In this document: positions 17,605-24,996 of the stretch, piece by piece
How positions within the stretch are numbered: the stretch's first letter is position 1
Layout of the letters: every line of letters begins with the position of its first letter
NCBI GenBank assembly: GCA_902465495.1
Contig: CABQND010000014.1
Span: 1 to 38,465 of the forward strand
Length of the DNA: 38,465 bases
Direction of reading: 5' to 3'
Source of the DNA: an uncultured Eubacteriales bacterium
Lineage (GTDB): Bacteria > Bacillota > Clostridia > Christensenellales > Borkfalkiaceae
Made by a program: the position numbers and the translations under genes
Notes under the pieces: model-generated
The model's input: only the letters and a program-made list of their open reading frames with translations
Databases searched by the model: none
Told to the model about the DNA's origin: nothing

Positions 17605-18228
17605 GCCAAGCCTCCCCGCTGCTCCATTTCTTTTATTATAACACAGCTCGTCCATAAGCGTGGAAATTCCTGCTTTTTCAGGGCATTTTCCATCCTTTTG
17701 GATATACGGGAATGGTCATGTTTTTTCGCTAAAATGTACTTGTCGCAAGACTTCGCAGCTTGAAAAGTACATGACCGTCCGAATGGGATATGCCGGTTGG
17801 CAAAGCAGCGCCAGAACCAGCCTCGGGACAATTTGTCCCGAAGCTGCGAGCGTGCCAAGGCCGGGGATACGCCGGGGTGAGATTCCCGGGCAGGAACGGC
17901 ATTCGGGAAAAACGGCGCTTAAAAACACAGGCAAAAATCAATCCATGTGAAATCAGCGAACAAACGGCAATTTTTGTATTGCCGCCCATACCAAAGAGCG
18001 TTGCACCGCACAGCGTACACAGTACAGCGTTCTGTGTGGATATTCGCTGTTTTACTTGATTTTGCACAAACCAGCAAAACGGGAAAGCGGGTGCTGTGAA
18101 CAGGGCATCACAAGCAAAAATTCCAGTTTGAAATCGAGTTTTACCAAAACAATGCTTTGCAGTAAATGGAGTTTATCACGGAATAGATTCTGTTCGCCGC
18201 AGAGCCAACAAAACAGGAGGACTTTTCT
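17605..18228. other. Divergent control region of the element (no gene seen)
   Basis: 624 bp between the XRE gene and the first plus-strand gene. No convincing coding region is seen. It holds nested inverted repeats: GGTCATG (17714-17720) with CATGACC (17770-17776), TGTACTT (17735-17741) with AAGTACA (17765-17771), and CGGGACAATTTGTCCCG (17824-17840). A GC-rich stretch at about 17840-17920 follows. These are plausible operators for the regulator and promoters for the right-hand genes. I could not fix a promoter with confidence. Confidence 0.5.
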
Positions 18229-18453
18229 ATGAGCAACCACGAGAATTACAGGAATGAGATCAAAGCCTACATTGTCAGGGCTGGCATGACCATGAGCGAG
18301 GTAGTGGAGATTTTGGCTGACGAATACGGATGGAGCAGCAGTGTCCCCAACCTGTCCGGGAAACTAAAGCGTGGCTCTTTACGCTATGGCGAGGCGGTGG
18401 AGTTGGCAGATGTGCTGGGGTATGACATTGTGTGGCAGAAACGGAGGAAATAA
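18229..18453 (+). CDS. Small HTH-like DNA-binding protein
   Basis: 74 aa (MSNHENYRNEIKAYIVRAGM...), with AGGAGG nine bases before ATG. It has the length and pattern of a short HTH protein: IKAYIVRAGMTMSEVVEILA, then SSVPNLSGKLKRGSLRYGEAVELADVLGYDIVW, where the second half looks like a recognition helix and scaffold. It is the first plus-strand gene after the divergent control region and its stop is just before the resolvase reading frame, so it may act as a control protein or excision factor. The role is inferred only from position. Confidence 0.7.
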   Translation: MSNHENYRNEIKAYIVRAGMTMSEVVEILADEYGWSSSVPNLSGKLKRGSLRYGEAVELADVLGYDIVWQKRRK

Positions 18454-18454
18454 A

Positions 18455-19066
18455 ATCGAGCAGAAAATTTATGGGTACATCCGTGTTTCCACCAGAGAGC
18501 AAAATGAAGATCGCCAAGTCATTGCTCTCCGGGAAGTGGGTGTACCTGAGAGAAATGTTTATATCGACAAACAGTCCGGCAAGGATTTTGAACGCCCGCA
18601 GTATCGGAAAATGGTAAGGAAACTTAAAAAAGACGATCTGCTCTATATCAAGAGCATCGACCGTCTGGGGCGTAACTATTCTGAAATTCTGGAGCAATGG
18701 AGGATTTTGACCAAGGAAAAAGGGATTGATATTGTGGTGCTGGATATGCCTCTGCTGGACACACGCCGAGGCAAAGACTTGATGGGCACATTCTTGAGCG
18801 ATATTGTGCTGCAAGTGCTGTCCTTTGTGGCAGAAAATGAACGCACCAATATCCGACAGCGTCAGGCAGAAGGAATTGCCGCTGCCAAAGCAAAGGGTGT
18901 TCGTTTCGGCAGACCTCCAGCGCCTTTACCAGAAAACTTTCACCATCTATATCAGCAATGGAAAAACGGCAAAATCACCGGCACAGCTGCTGCAAAGCTG
19001 TGTGGGATGCCGCTTTCCACCTTCCGCTATCGTGCGGAGATTTACGAAAAAGCCAAGTTGTTGTAA
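18455..19066 (+). CDS. Small serine resolvase/invertase
   Basis: About 203 aa. The catalytic domain begins KIYGYIRVSTREQNEDRQVIAL with the nucleophile Ser in RVSTREQ, followed by DKQSGKDFERPQY, SIDRLGRNYSEILEQW and ENERTNIRQRQAEGIAAAKAKG. The C-terminus is a resolvase HTH (KNGKITGTAAAKLCGMPLSTFRYRA). It likely resolves cointegrates or dimers, or inverts DNA, and is distinct from the large recombinase at the right end. The start is unclear. A GGAGG site (18443-18447) points to position 18455, where the codon is ATC. In-frame ATGs upstream (for example 18422) lie inside the preceding gene and have weaker sites. Confidence 0.85.
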   Translation: MEQKIYGYIRVSTREQNEDRQVIALREVGVPERNVYIDKQSGKDFERPQYRKMVRKLKKDDLLYIKSIDRLGRNYSEILEQWRILTKEKGIDIVVLDMPLLDTRRGKDLMGTFLSDIVLQVLSFVAENERTNIRQRQAEGIAAAKAKGVRFGRPPAPLPENFHHLYQQWKNGKITGTAAAKLCGMPLSTFRYRAEIYEKAKLL

Positions 19067-19284
19067 GCAGGTATTTTTACAGGATTGTGTACTTTTTCGC
19101 AGATGCGTTTTCAGGTGTTTCCGAAGGGGCAAAAGGGCTTTTGTTCACAGATTTTGTATGGAAAAAGCCGGTGTTCTGTGGTATCATTTTTTTGTAACTA
19201 AAAAGCAGGTATTTTACAGAAAGGTACACCATCTTGTAGATGGCTGCCTTTCTGTAAGTGCGTGGATATATGAGGTGTACGGAA
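19067..19284. other. Leader of the restriction-modification cassette, with stem-loop
   Basis: The 218-bp gap holds a near-direct repeat, AGCAGGTATTTTTACAG at about 19070 and AGCAGGTATTTTACAG at about 19204. A two-part hairpin follows: TTACAGAAAGG (19214-19224) with CCTTTCTGTAA (19247-19257), enclosing CCATC/GATGG. The hairpin ends 27 bases before the ATG at 19285. It has no U-tract and may control translation or transcription of the cassette. Confidence 0.5.
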
Positions 19285-19944
19285 ATGGCAGAACAGCAGG
19301 TGAAATCAAGGCAGCGTGTGGTGGATCACGGCGAGGTATTTACTGCCGAGCGTGAGGTAAAAGCCATGTGCGACCTTGTAAAACAGGAAACAGAACGGAT
19401 TGAAAGCCGATTTTTAGAGCCAGCCTGCGGAAATGGGAATTTTCTTGCGGAAGTTCTCACCCGGAAGTTGGCAGTGGTAAAAAGCCGTTATGGGAAAAGC
19501 CCCTTTGATTATGAACGGTACTCGGTATTGGCAATGACCAGCCTGTACGGAGTTGACATTTTGGAGGATAACGCAGAAGAATGCCGAAAGCGGCTATTTG
19601 ACATCTGGGACAAGGAATATACCGCCAATGCCAAATCACAGGCAAATGAACAGTGCCGGGAAGCGGTACGGTTTATCCTACGTAAAAACATTCTGTGCGG
19701 AGATGCGCTCACCATGCTCCAGGCAGACGGTTCCCCCATTGTTTTTGCAGAGTGGAGCCTTGTTACCGGAAATCAGATGAAACGCCGTGATTTTGCACTC
19801 GATGAGCTTCTGAACGGACACGAGGAGCAGATGAATATTTTCATGATCGGCTGGGAGTATGACGAGGAAGTTCAGGCATTTATCCCATCGCCCATCAAGG
19901 AATATCCGCTGACCGATTACAGGAGGGTGCAGGATTATGAGTGA
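19285..19944 (+). CDS. Methyltransferase-like protein without catalytic NPPY motif
   Basis: 219 aa from ATG at 19285 (MAEQQVKSRQRVVDHGEVFT); an in-frame ATG at 19270 is also possible. The fold of an N6-adenine DNA methyltransferase is suggested by motif I (RFLEPACGNGNFLAEVLTRK, around residues 45-65), GVDILEDNAEECRKRLFDIW and NILCGDALTM. Where NPPY should follow, the sequence instead reads PIVFAEWSLVTGNQMKRRDF. No target-recognition domain follows, and the protein is less than half the length of a full enzyme. It overlaps the next gene by 8 bp, so the two are probably made in fixed ratio. It could be a SAM-binding partner subunit or a degenerate paralogue. Confidence 0.75.
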   Translation: MAEQQVKSRQRVVDHGEVFTAEREVKAMCDLVKQETERIESRFLEPACGNGNFLAEVLTRKLAVVKSRYGKSPFDYERYSVLAMTSLYGVDILEDNAEECRKRLFDIWDKEYTANAKSQANEQCREAVRFILRKNILCGDALTMLQADGSPIVFAEWSLVTGNQMKRRDFALDELLNGHEEQMNIFMIGWEYDEEVQAFIPSPIKEYPLTDYRRVQDYE

Positions 19945-21472
19945 TTTTTATAGCAATATGTATAATCCGGATGTCCTCACCTGTCTGGCGAATCTGTCCA
20001 ACGATGAGGTGTTCACACCACCGGAGGTAGCAAACCGAATGCTGGATATGCTGCCGGAAGAACTGTGGCATGACAGCAGCGCAACATTTCTCGACCCAGC
20101 CTGTAAGTCTGGGGTGTTTCTGCGGGAAATTGCCAAACGGCTGATTGAGGGGTTGAAAGAGGAAATCCCGGATTTGCAGGAACGCATCGACCACATTTTC
20201 CACAAGCAGCTGTATGGCATCGCAATCACTGAACTGACCAGCCTTCTCTCCCGGAGAAGTGTGTATTGTTCCAAGTATCCCAACAGCCAATATTCCATCA
20301 CGCTTTTTGAGAACACCAGCGGCAATATCCGATATAAGCGGATACCGCATCGCTGGCAGAACGGCAAATGTCTGTTCTGCGGTGCATCCAAGAGCGAATA
20401 CGAGCGAGGGGACGAACTGGAAACCCATGCTTATGAGTGGATACATACGATCAAACCGGAGGAGATATTCAAGATGAAATTTGATGTAATAATCGGCAAT
20501 CCGCCGTATCAATTATCAACTGCTGGCGATAGTAATGGGGCACAAGCCAAACCCATATACCAATTATTCGTACAGCAGACAATAAAGTTAAAACCTCGAT
20601 ATGTAGTGATGATTACACCCTCACGGTGGTTTTCTGGAGGGTGGGGATTAGATGAGTTTCGTAATAATATGATGAAAAACGACCACATTAGAATAATTCA
20701 TGATTATCAGAACTCATCGGATTGTTTTTCAGGTGTTGAGATAAAGGGTGGCATTTCTTATTTCTTGTACGATAGAGATAACAAAGGAACATGTATGTTC
20801 TATTCTCATGAAGCAGACAAGATTATATCAAAAACAGAACGATATTTGCATGAAGAAGGTTGTGATGTAGTTATTCGATATAATGAATTGATTAGCATTT
20901 ATCGAAAAGCAAGGCTACACACTGGTTTTATTCCATTTAGCAGTATTGTTTCTGGAAGAAGTCCTTTTGGTTTAAACACAAATCATTACGGACATGAAAC
21001 TCCGAAATCTTCATCCGATGTAAAGTATTTTGAAAGAAAGGGATTACGATATATTTCCTATAATCAAATTACTAAAAATTTAGACGCAATTAAATTGTTT
21101 AAACTATTTGTCCCAAAAGCAGCTGAAGATGGAAAGATACCCGGAAAAGTTATAGGAGCAATAACTCCTGGAGAGCCGGGGACAATTTGTAGTGGAACAT
21201 ATCTTTTGGTTGGACCATTTTCTTCTCAACAAGAAATGAAAAATGTTGGCTCTTATATGAGGACGAAGTTTTTTAGAGCATTAGTTGCGGTAAATAAAAT
21301 TTCACAAGACTCTTATGCAAAAGTATATGATGGAGTTCCAATGCAAGACTTTTCAAAACCATGGACAGATGAAGAACTTTACGAAAAATATGGATTAACA
21401 GATGACGAAATCGCTTTCATTGAAAGTATGATTCGACCAATGGAGTTGGGCGGTGATGACGATGGCAACTGA
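19937..21472 (+). CDS. N6-adenine DNA methyltransferase, Eco57I-like
   Basis: 511 aa, AGGAGGG upstream. SAM-binding motif I is TFLDPACKSGVFLREIAKRL (about residues 49-68), a CLFCGASKSEYERGDE segment lies near residue 145, and the catalytic motif IV is DVIIGNPPYQL (about residue 185). The order I then IV then a C-terminal region matches gamma-class enzymes such as Eco57I. The C-terminal half (about 190-500) should hold the target-recognition domain (PRYVVMITPSRWFSGG, GGISYFLYDRDNKG, LFKLFVPKAAEDGKIPGKVI). From about base 20475, almost exactly at NPPY, to about 21430, the DNA becomes markedly AT-rich compared with both flanks, suggesting replacement of the specificity region. It should methylate adenine in a sequence I cannot predict. 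Confidence 0.88.
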   Translation: MSDFYSNMYNPDVLTCLANLSNDEVFTPPEVANRMLDMLPEELWHDSSATFLDPACKSGVFLREIAKRLIEGLKEEIPDLQERIDHIFHKQLYGIAITELTSLLSRRSVYCSKYPNSQYSITLFENTSGNIRYKRIPHRWQNGKCLFCGASKSEYERGDELETHAYEWIHTIKPEEIFKMKFDVIIGNPPYQLSTAGDSNGAQAKPIYQLFVQQTIKLKPRYVVMITPSRWFSGGWGLDEFRNNMMKNDHIRIIHDYQNSSDCFSGVEIKGGISYFLYDRDNKGTCMFYSHEADKIISKTERYLHEEGCDVVIRYNELISIYRKARLHTGFIPFSSIVSGRSPFGLNTNHYGHETPKSSSDVKYFERKGLRYISYNQITKNLDAIKLFKLFVPKAAEDGKIPGKVIGAITPGEPGTICSGTYLLVGPFSSQQEMKNVGSYMRTKFFRALVAVNKISQDSYAKVYDGVPMQDFSKPWTDEELYEKYGLTDDEIAFIESMIRPMELGGDDDGN

Positions 21473-24353
21473 TTTCTTCCCGCAGCGCCCCAATGCTCAC
21501 CCGATGATTTACGCCTACGAGGACACCAATCCGCAATATCAGGGGCTTTTGAAGGTGGGTTATACCGCCATTGATGTGGACAAGCGTGTTGCCCAGCAGT
21601 ATCCCACCAAACGACCGGATGGCAGTGTTCCCTATCGCATTGTCTACCGGGAAAGTGCCATGTATCCAGATGGTTCCTCGTTCACTGACCATGATGTTCA
21701 CCGTGTCTTGAAACGCAAGAAAATAACCGGCATGGGCGGTGAATGGTTTCGCTGTACCGTGGATGATGTGCGGGCGGCGGTACTGGCAGTCAAAAACCAT
21801 ACTGCCAATGTGGAGAATCGGGTCAATAGCTTCTCCATGCGTCCGGAACAGCAGGAAGCCGTGGATAAAACCACTGCCTATTTTCAAAGTGCTTATGAAG
21901 AGGATTCCACACGCTACCCCAAGTTTTTGTGGAACTGCAAGATGCGCTTTGGTAAGACCTTTGCGTCCTATCAGTTGGCAAAACGGATGGGATTCAAGCG
22001 GATTCTGATTCTGACTTTCAAACCTGCTGTGGTCAGCGCATGGCAGGAGGACTTGAACAGCCACATTGATTTTGAGGGCTGGCAGTTTATCAGCCGCAAC
22101 ACAGAACTGACCTATGAAACAGCGGACAAGTCCCGTCCCATCGTCTGTTTTGGCTCTTTTCAGGACTATCTGGGAGTAAATAAGGAAACCGGCGGCATCA
22201 AGGCAAAAAACGAGTGGGTACATTCCACCAACTGGGATTTGGTTATCTTTGATGAGTATCACTTCGGAGCATGGAAGGAAAATGCCAAAAAGCTGTTTGA
22301 GCAGGAGGACGAGGACAGCTACGACAGTGAGGATATGGATAAGTATGACCGTGGCAACGCCTACGATGAAACGTTCCTGCCCATCACAACCATGTATTAT
22401 CTGTATCTGTCTGGCACACCATTTCGGGCGCTGAATTCCGGTGAATTTATCGAGGATCAGATTTACAACTGGACATACTCGGATGAACAGCGGGCCAAGG
22501 AAAACTGGCAGGGTGATGGAAATCCCTATGCAGCACTGCCCCGCATGGTGATGATGACTTACCGCATCCCGGACAGTATCCGTCAGATCGCCATGCAGGG
22601 AGAGTTCAACGAGTTTGACCTGAATGTCTTTTTCTCTGCCAAAGGCAAAGGTGCGGAGGCTCGCTTTGTCTATGAAAATGAGGTACAGAAGTGGCTGGAT
22701 CTGATTCGGGGTGCTTATCTGGAAACCAGTGTGGATGATTTGAAACTGGGTGCCAAGAAACCCGCCATGCCGTATGCCGATGTGCGCCTGCTGAATGTGT
22801 TGCAGCATACGCTCTGGTTTCTACCAAATGTGGCTTCCTGCTATGCGATGAAAAATCTGCTGATGCAGAAGCAGAATACTTTCTATCATGATTACACCAT
22901 CAATGTCTGTGCGGGTACGGGCGCTGGAATTGGTGCAGCAGCTCTGGAGCCGGTGCAAAAATCCATGCGTGACCCATTGGAGAGCAAGACGATCACCCTC
23001 TCCTGCGGTAAGTTGACAACAGGTGTTACAGTCAAGCCGTGGACAGGCATTTTTATGCTTCGGAATCTGTCCAGCCCGGAAACCTATTTTCAGGCAGCGT
23101 TTCGGGTGCAGAGTCCGTGGGAGATCACGACTGATGGCGGCAAAAAGGAAATTGTCAAGCAGGAATGTTATGTGTTTGACTTTGCTCTCGACCGGGCGCT
23201 CAAGCAGATTTCCGATTACAGCTGCCGTCTGAACATTGACGAAGGCAACCCGGAAAAGAAGGTGGCGGAGTTCATCAATTTTCTGCCAGTCATTGCCTAT
23301 GATGGCAGCACTATGCGGCAGATTGATGCAGGTGAGGTTCTGGACATTGCTATGGCAGGTACATCTGCCACCTTGCTTGCCAAACGCTGGGAAAGTGCGC
23401 TACTTGTCAATGTGGATAATGATACCCTTTCCCGTTTGATGGCAAATCCGGCGGCGATGGATGCTCTGATGAAAATTGAGGGCTTCCGTAGTCTGAATGA
23501 GGATATAAAGACCATTATCAATAAGTCCGAAGCCGTAAAAAAGGCAAAGAAAGAGGGCACAGAAAAACTTACTCCCAAAGAGAAAAAGGAGCTGAGTGAG
23601 GAAGAAAAAGAGTATAAATCCAAACGCAAACAGATTCAGGAGAAGCTGATTAAGTTCGCCACCCGTATTCCCGTTTTCATGTATCTGACTGATTACCGGG
23701 AACGCTGTTTAAAGGATGTTATCACACAGCTGGAGCCGGGGCTCTTCAAGAAAGTAACGGGTCTGGATGTCAAGGATTTTGAGTTGTTGGTATCTCTCGG
23801 AGTGTTCAATGATTCGCTGATGAACGATGCTGTTTATAAGTTTAAAAGATACGAAGATGCCAGTTTGAGCTATACCGGCATTAACCGGCATGAAGGCGAG
23901 AATCGTGGCGGCTGGGATACTGTTATCACGGATGCTGACTATAACAGTATGTTTTCTCTGCAACAGGCTTCGATGGAAGCACCGATTCCTTCGGCAGATG
24001 ATTTGCCGGAAAAACCGTTTCTGGATTTTGCAGAAGCGGTCAGGGACATGGATCAGCCCGAAAAGGATAAGAAGCATTCACAGAAGATTGCAGAAAGACC
24101 GGCTGCGTATGGGCAGCATTTGGAAAAGCCACGCTATACCCCGCCAACGCCAAAACCGGCAGAACCTGCACCACAAAAGCAGGTGGATTTGTCCCGTGTT
24201 GTGGTTGGCGGTCAGCTTCGGCATAAAGCATTCGGCATGGGAACGGTCAAAGAAATCCAAGGAGGCTTGATTGTCGTAGTGTTTGGAGGGACAGAGAAAA
24301 AGTTCCAGTTCCCCGGTGCGTTGCTGCAAGGCTTCCTAAGTTTGCCAGAATGA
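21453..24353 (+). CDS. GIY-YIG (T5orf172-like) and SF2 helicase fusion, restriction-type
   Basis: 966 aa from a GTG at 21453 (ATGs at 21456 and 21462 are alternatives), overlapping the methyltransferase gene. Residues about 15-110 look like a T5orf172/MUG113 branch of GIY-YIG nucleases: MIYAYEDTNPQYQGLLKVGY, DVDKRVAQQYP, DHDVHRVL, GGEWF. A superfamily 2 helicase core follows: Walker A-like LWNCKMRFGKTFASYQLAKR (near residue 165), Walker B VIFDEYHFGAW, motif III YLSGTPF, then QAAFRVQSPW as a motif VI candidate. A lysine-rich coiled stretch is near residues 690-730. The last 60 residues (VVGGQLRHKAFGMGTVKEIQ, VVVFGGTEKKFQFP) resemble the Tudor-like tail of UvrD/PcrA. It probably cuts or translocates on unmodified DNA with the methyltransferase pair. 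Confidence 0.82.
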   Translation: MMTMATDFFPQRPNAHPMIYAYEDTNPQYQGLLKVGYTAIDVDKRVAQQYPTKRPDGSVPYRIVYRESAMYPDGSSFTDHDVHRVLKRKKITGMGGEWFRCTVDDVRAAVLAVKNHTANVENRVNSFSMRPEQQEAVDKTTAYFQSAYEEDSTRYPKFLWNCKMRFGKTFASYQLAKRMGFKRILILTFKPAVVSAWQEDLNSHIDFEGWQFISRNTELTYETADKSRPIVCFGSFQDYLGVNKETGGIKAKNEWVHSTNWDLVIFDEYHFGAWKENAKKLFEQEDEDSYDSEDMDKYDRGNAYDETFLPITTMYYLYLSGTPFRALNSGEFIEDQIYNWTYSDEQRAKENWQGDGNPYAALPRMVMMTYRIPDSIRQIAMQGEFNEFDLNVFFSAKGKGAEARFVYENEVQKWLDLIRGAYLETSVDDLKLGAKKPAMPYADVRLLNVLQHTLWFLPNVASCYAMKNLLMQKQNTFYHDYTINVCAGTGAGIGAAALEPVQKSMRDPLESKTITLSCGKLTTGVTVKPWTGIFMLRNLSSPETYFQAAFRVQSPWEITTDGGKKEIVKQECYVFDFALDRALKQISDYSCRLNIDEGNPEKKVAEFINFLPVIAYDGSTMRQIDAGEVLDIAMAGTSATLLAKRWESALLVNVDNDTLSRLMANPAAMDALMKIEGFRSLNEDIKTIINKSEAVKKAKKEGTEKLTPKEKKELSEEEKEYKSKRKQIQEKLIKFATRIPVFMYLTDYRERCLKDVITQLEPGLFKKVTGLDVKDFELLVSLGVFNDSLMNDAVYKFKRYEDASLSYTGINRHEGENRGGWDTVITDADYNSMFSLQQASMEAPIPSADDLPEKPFLDFAEAVRDMDQPEKDKKHSQKIAERPAAYGQHLEKPRYTPPTPKPAEPAPQKQVDLSRVVVGGQLRHKAFGMGTVKEIQGGLIVVVFGGTEKKFQFPGALLQGFLSLPE

Positions 24354-24396
24354 TCTTCCTACCATAAACTACCAGCAAAAGAAGTCGCACAGTAAT

Positions 24397-24441
24397 CCCT
24401 TGGTAACAAGGGCGCACTTCTATACAGGGTAAACCCTGTAT
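24397..24441 (-). other. oriT: RSF1010/MOBQ-type nic region with inverted repeat
   Basis: On the minus strand an inverted repeat, ATACAGGGT and ACCCTGTAT (24441-24433 and 24430-24422), is followed after A-G by AAGTGCGCCCT (24419-24409). The latter is the conserved nic core of the RSF1010/R1162 oriT family, where the cut falls after AAGTGCG. A further small hairpin, CCCTTG-GTAA-CAAGGG (24397-24412), overlaps the 3' side. It lies upstream of a DUF3847 gene and a MOBQ relaxase. Cutting here would send the helicase/methyltransferase side first and the relaxase genes last. Confidence 0.85.
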
Positions 24442-24460
24442 GCGTGCGCTCTGCGAGGCA

Positions 24461-24493
24461 AACAGCCCGGACGATGGAAGTCCGGGCTGTTTT
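24461..24493 (+). terminator. Intrinsic terminator after the restriction-modification cassette
   Basis: AACAGCCCGGAC (24461-24472) pairs with GTCCGGGCTGTT (24480-24491), then TTTT. It is about 110 bp past the helicase stop, beyond the oriT, and separates this cassette from the mobilization genes. Confidence 0.8.
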
Positions 24494-24511
24494 GCGTCAC
24501 TGCGTTCCGTA

Positions 24512-24600
24512 CAAGGGGCTGCACCCCTTGCGCCGCTTATGCGGCTATCCCTGCCCGCTTCGGATGGGAAACAATCTGTTTACACAGACAGTTTCCCATC
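24512..24600. repeat. Two further hairpins between oriT and mobilization genes
   Basis: CAAGGGG (24512-24518) pairs with CCCCTTG (24524-24530). GATGGGAAAC (24563-24572) pairs with GTTTCCCATC (24591-24600), enclosing a CTGT/ACAG stem. With the oriT and the two terminators they make this gap of more than 300 bp almost entirely structured. They may be part of oriT processing or of a regulated leader. Confidence 0.55.
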
Positions 24601-24629
24601 CAAAGCCTAAAACTCAACACGCAAATTTT

Positions 24630-24661
24630 ACCGCTTGTCCGAAAGACAGGCGGTATTTTTT
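24630..24661 (+). terminator. Terminator/attenuator in the leader of the mobilization operon
   Basis: ACCGCTTGTC (24630-24639) pairs with GACAGGCGGT (24645-24654) around a short loop, followed by ATTTTTT. It stands only 27 bp before the start of the DUF3847 gene, with AAAGGAGG in between. It may attenuate transcription of the mobilization genes. Confidence 0.75.
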
Positions 24662-24687
24662 ATCTACAAATAAAGGAGGAATCTACG

Positions 24688-24996
24688 ATGCCAACAACCG
24701 AAAAACTGAAACAGGAGATCGCAGACGCAGAAAAGAAGCTGGCGCAGGAGCGCAGCAGGCTCCAGCGGCTGGAAAACCGAAAATCCTATTATGAGAAGGG
24801 AGACAGGAAGAAACGGGCGCACCGCCTCATTACCAGAGGGGCTGCCATGGAGAGCATTGCACCGCTGGTAAAGGTTTTGAGCGAAACGGAGTTCTATGCT
24901 TTTACGGAAAAGATTTTTGCTTTGCCGGAAGTCAGGGCTTTGTTGATGGAAACGGTCAATGCACACAATGAGGCAAGCCAGAAAGGAAAGGGATAA
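24688..24996 (+). CDS. DUF3847-family mobilization accessory protein
   Basis: 102 aa with AAAGGAGG upstream. The N-terminal 40 residues are a coiled coil (EKLKQEIADAEKKLAQERSR), followed by a basic stretch (GDRKKRAHRLITRGAAMESI) and a helical C-terminus (LSETEFYAFTEKIFALPEVR). DUF3847 proteins commonly stand just before MobA/MobL relaxases in Clostridia, and a role as relaxosome accessory is plausible by position. Its stop codon overlaps the presumed relaxase start (ATAA). Confidence 0.8.
   Translation: MPTTEKLKQEIADAEKKLAQERSRLQRLENRKSYYEKGDRKKRAHRLITRGAAMESIAPLVKVLSETEFYAFTEKIFALPEVRALLMETVNAHNEASQKGKG

Noticed and set aside
17660..17950. Possible small plus-strand gene before the HTH gene
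   Set aside because: No ribosome site, mixed composition and overlap with inverted repeats. Several frames are open only by chance.
21417..22808. 463-residue minus-strand open frame
   Set aside because: It is antisense to the helicase gene, whose domains are clear on the plus strand.
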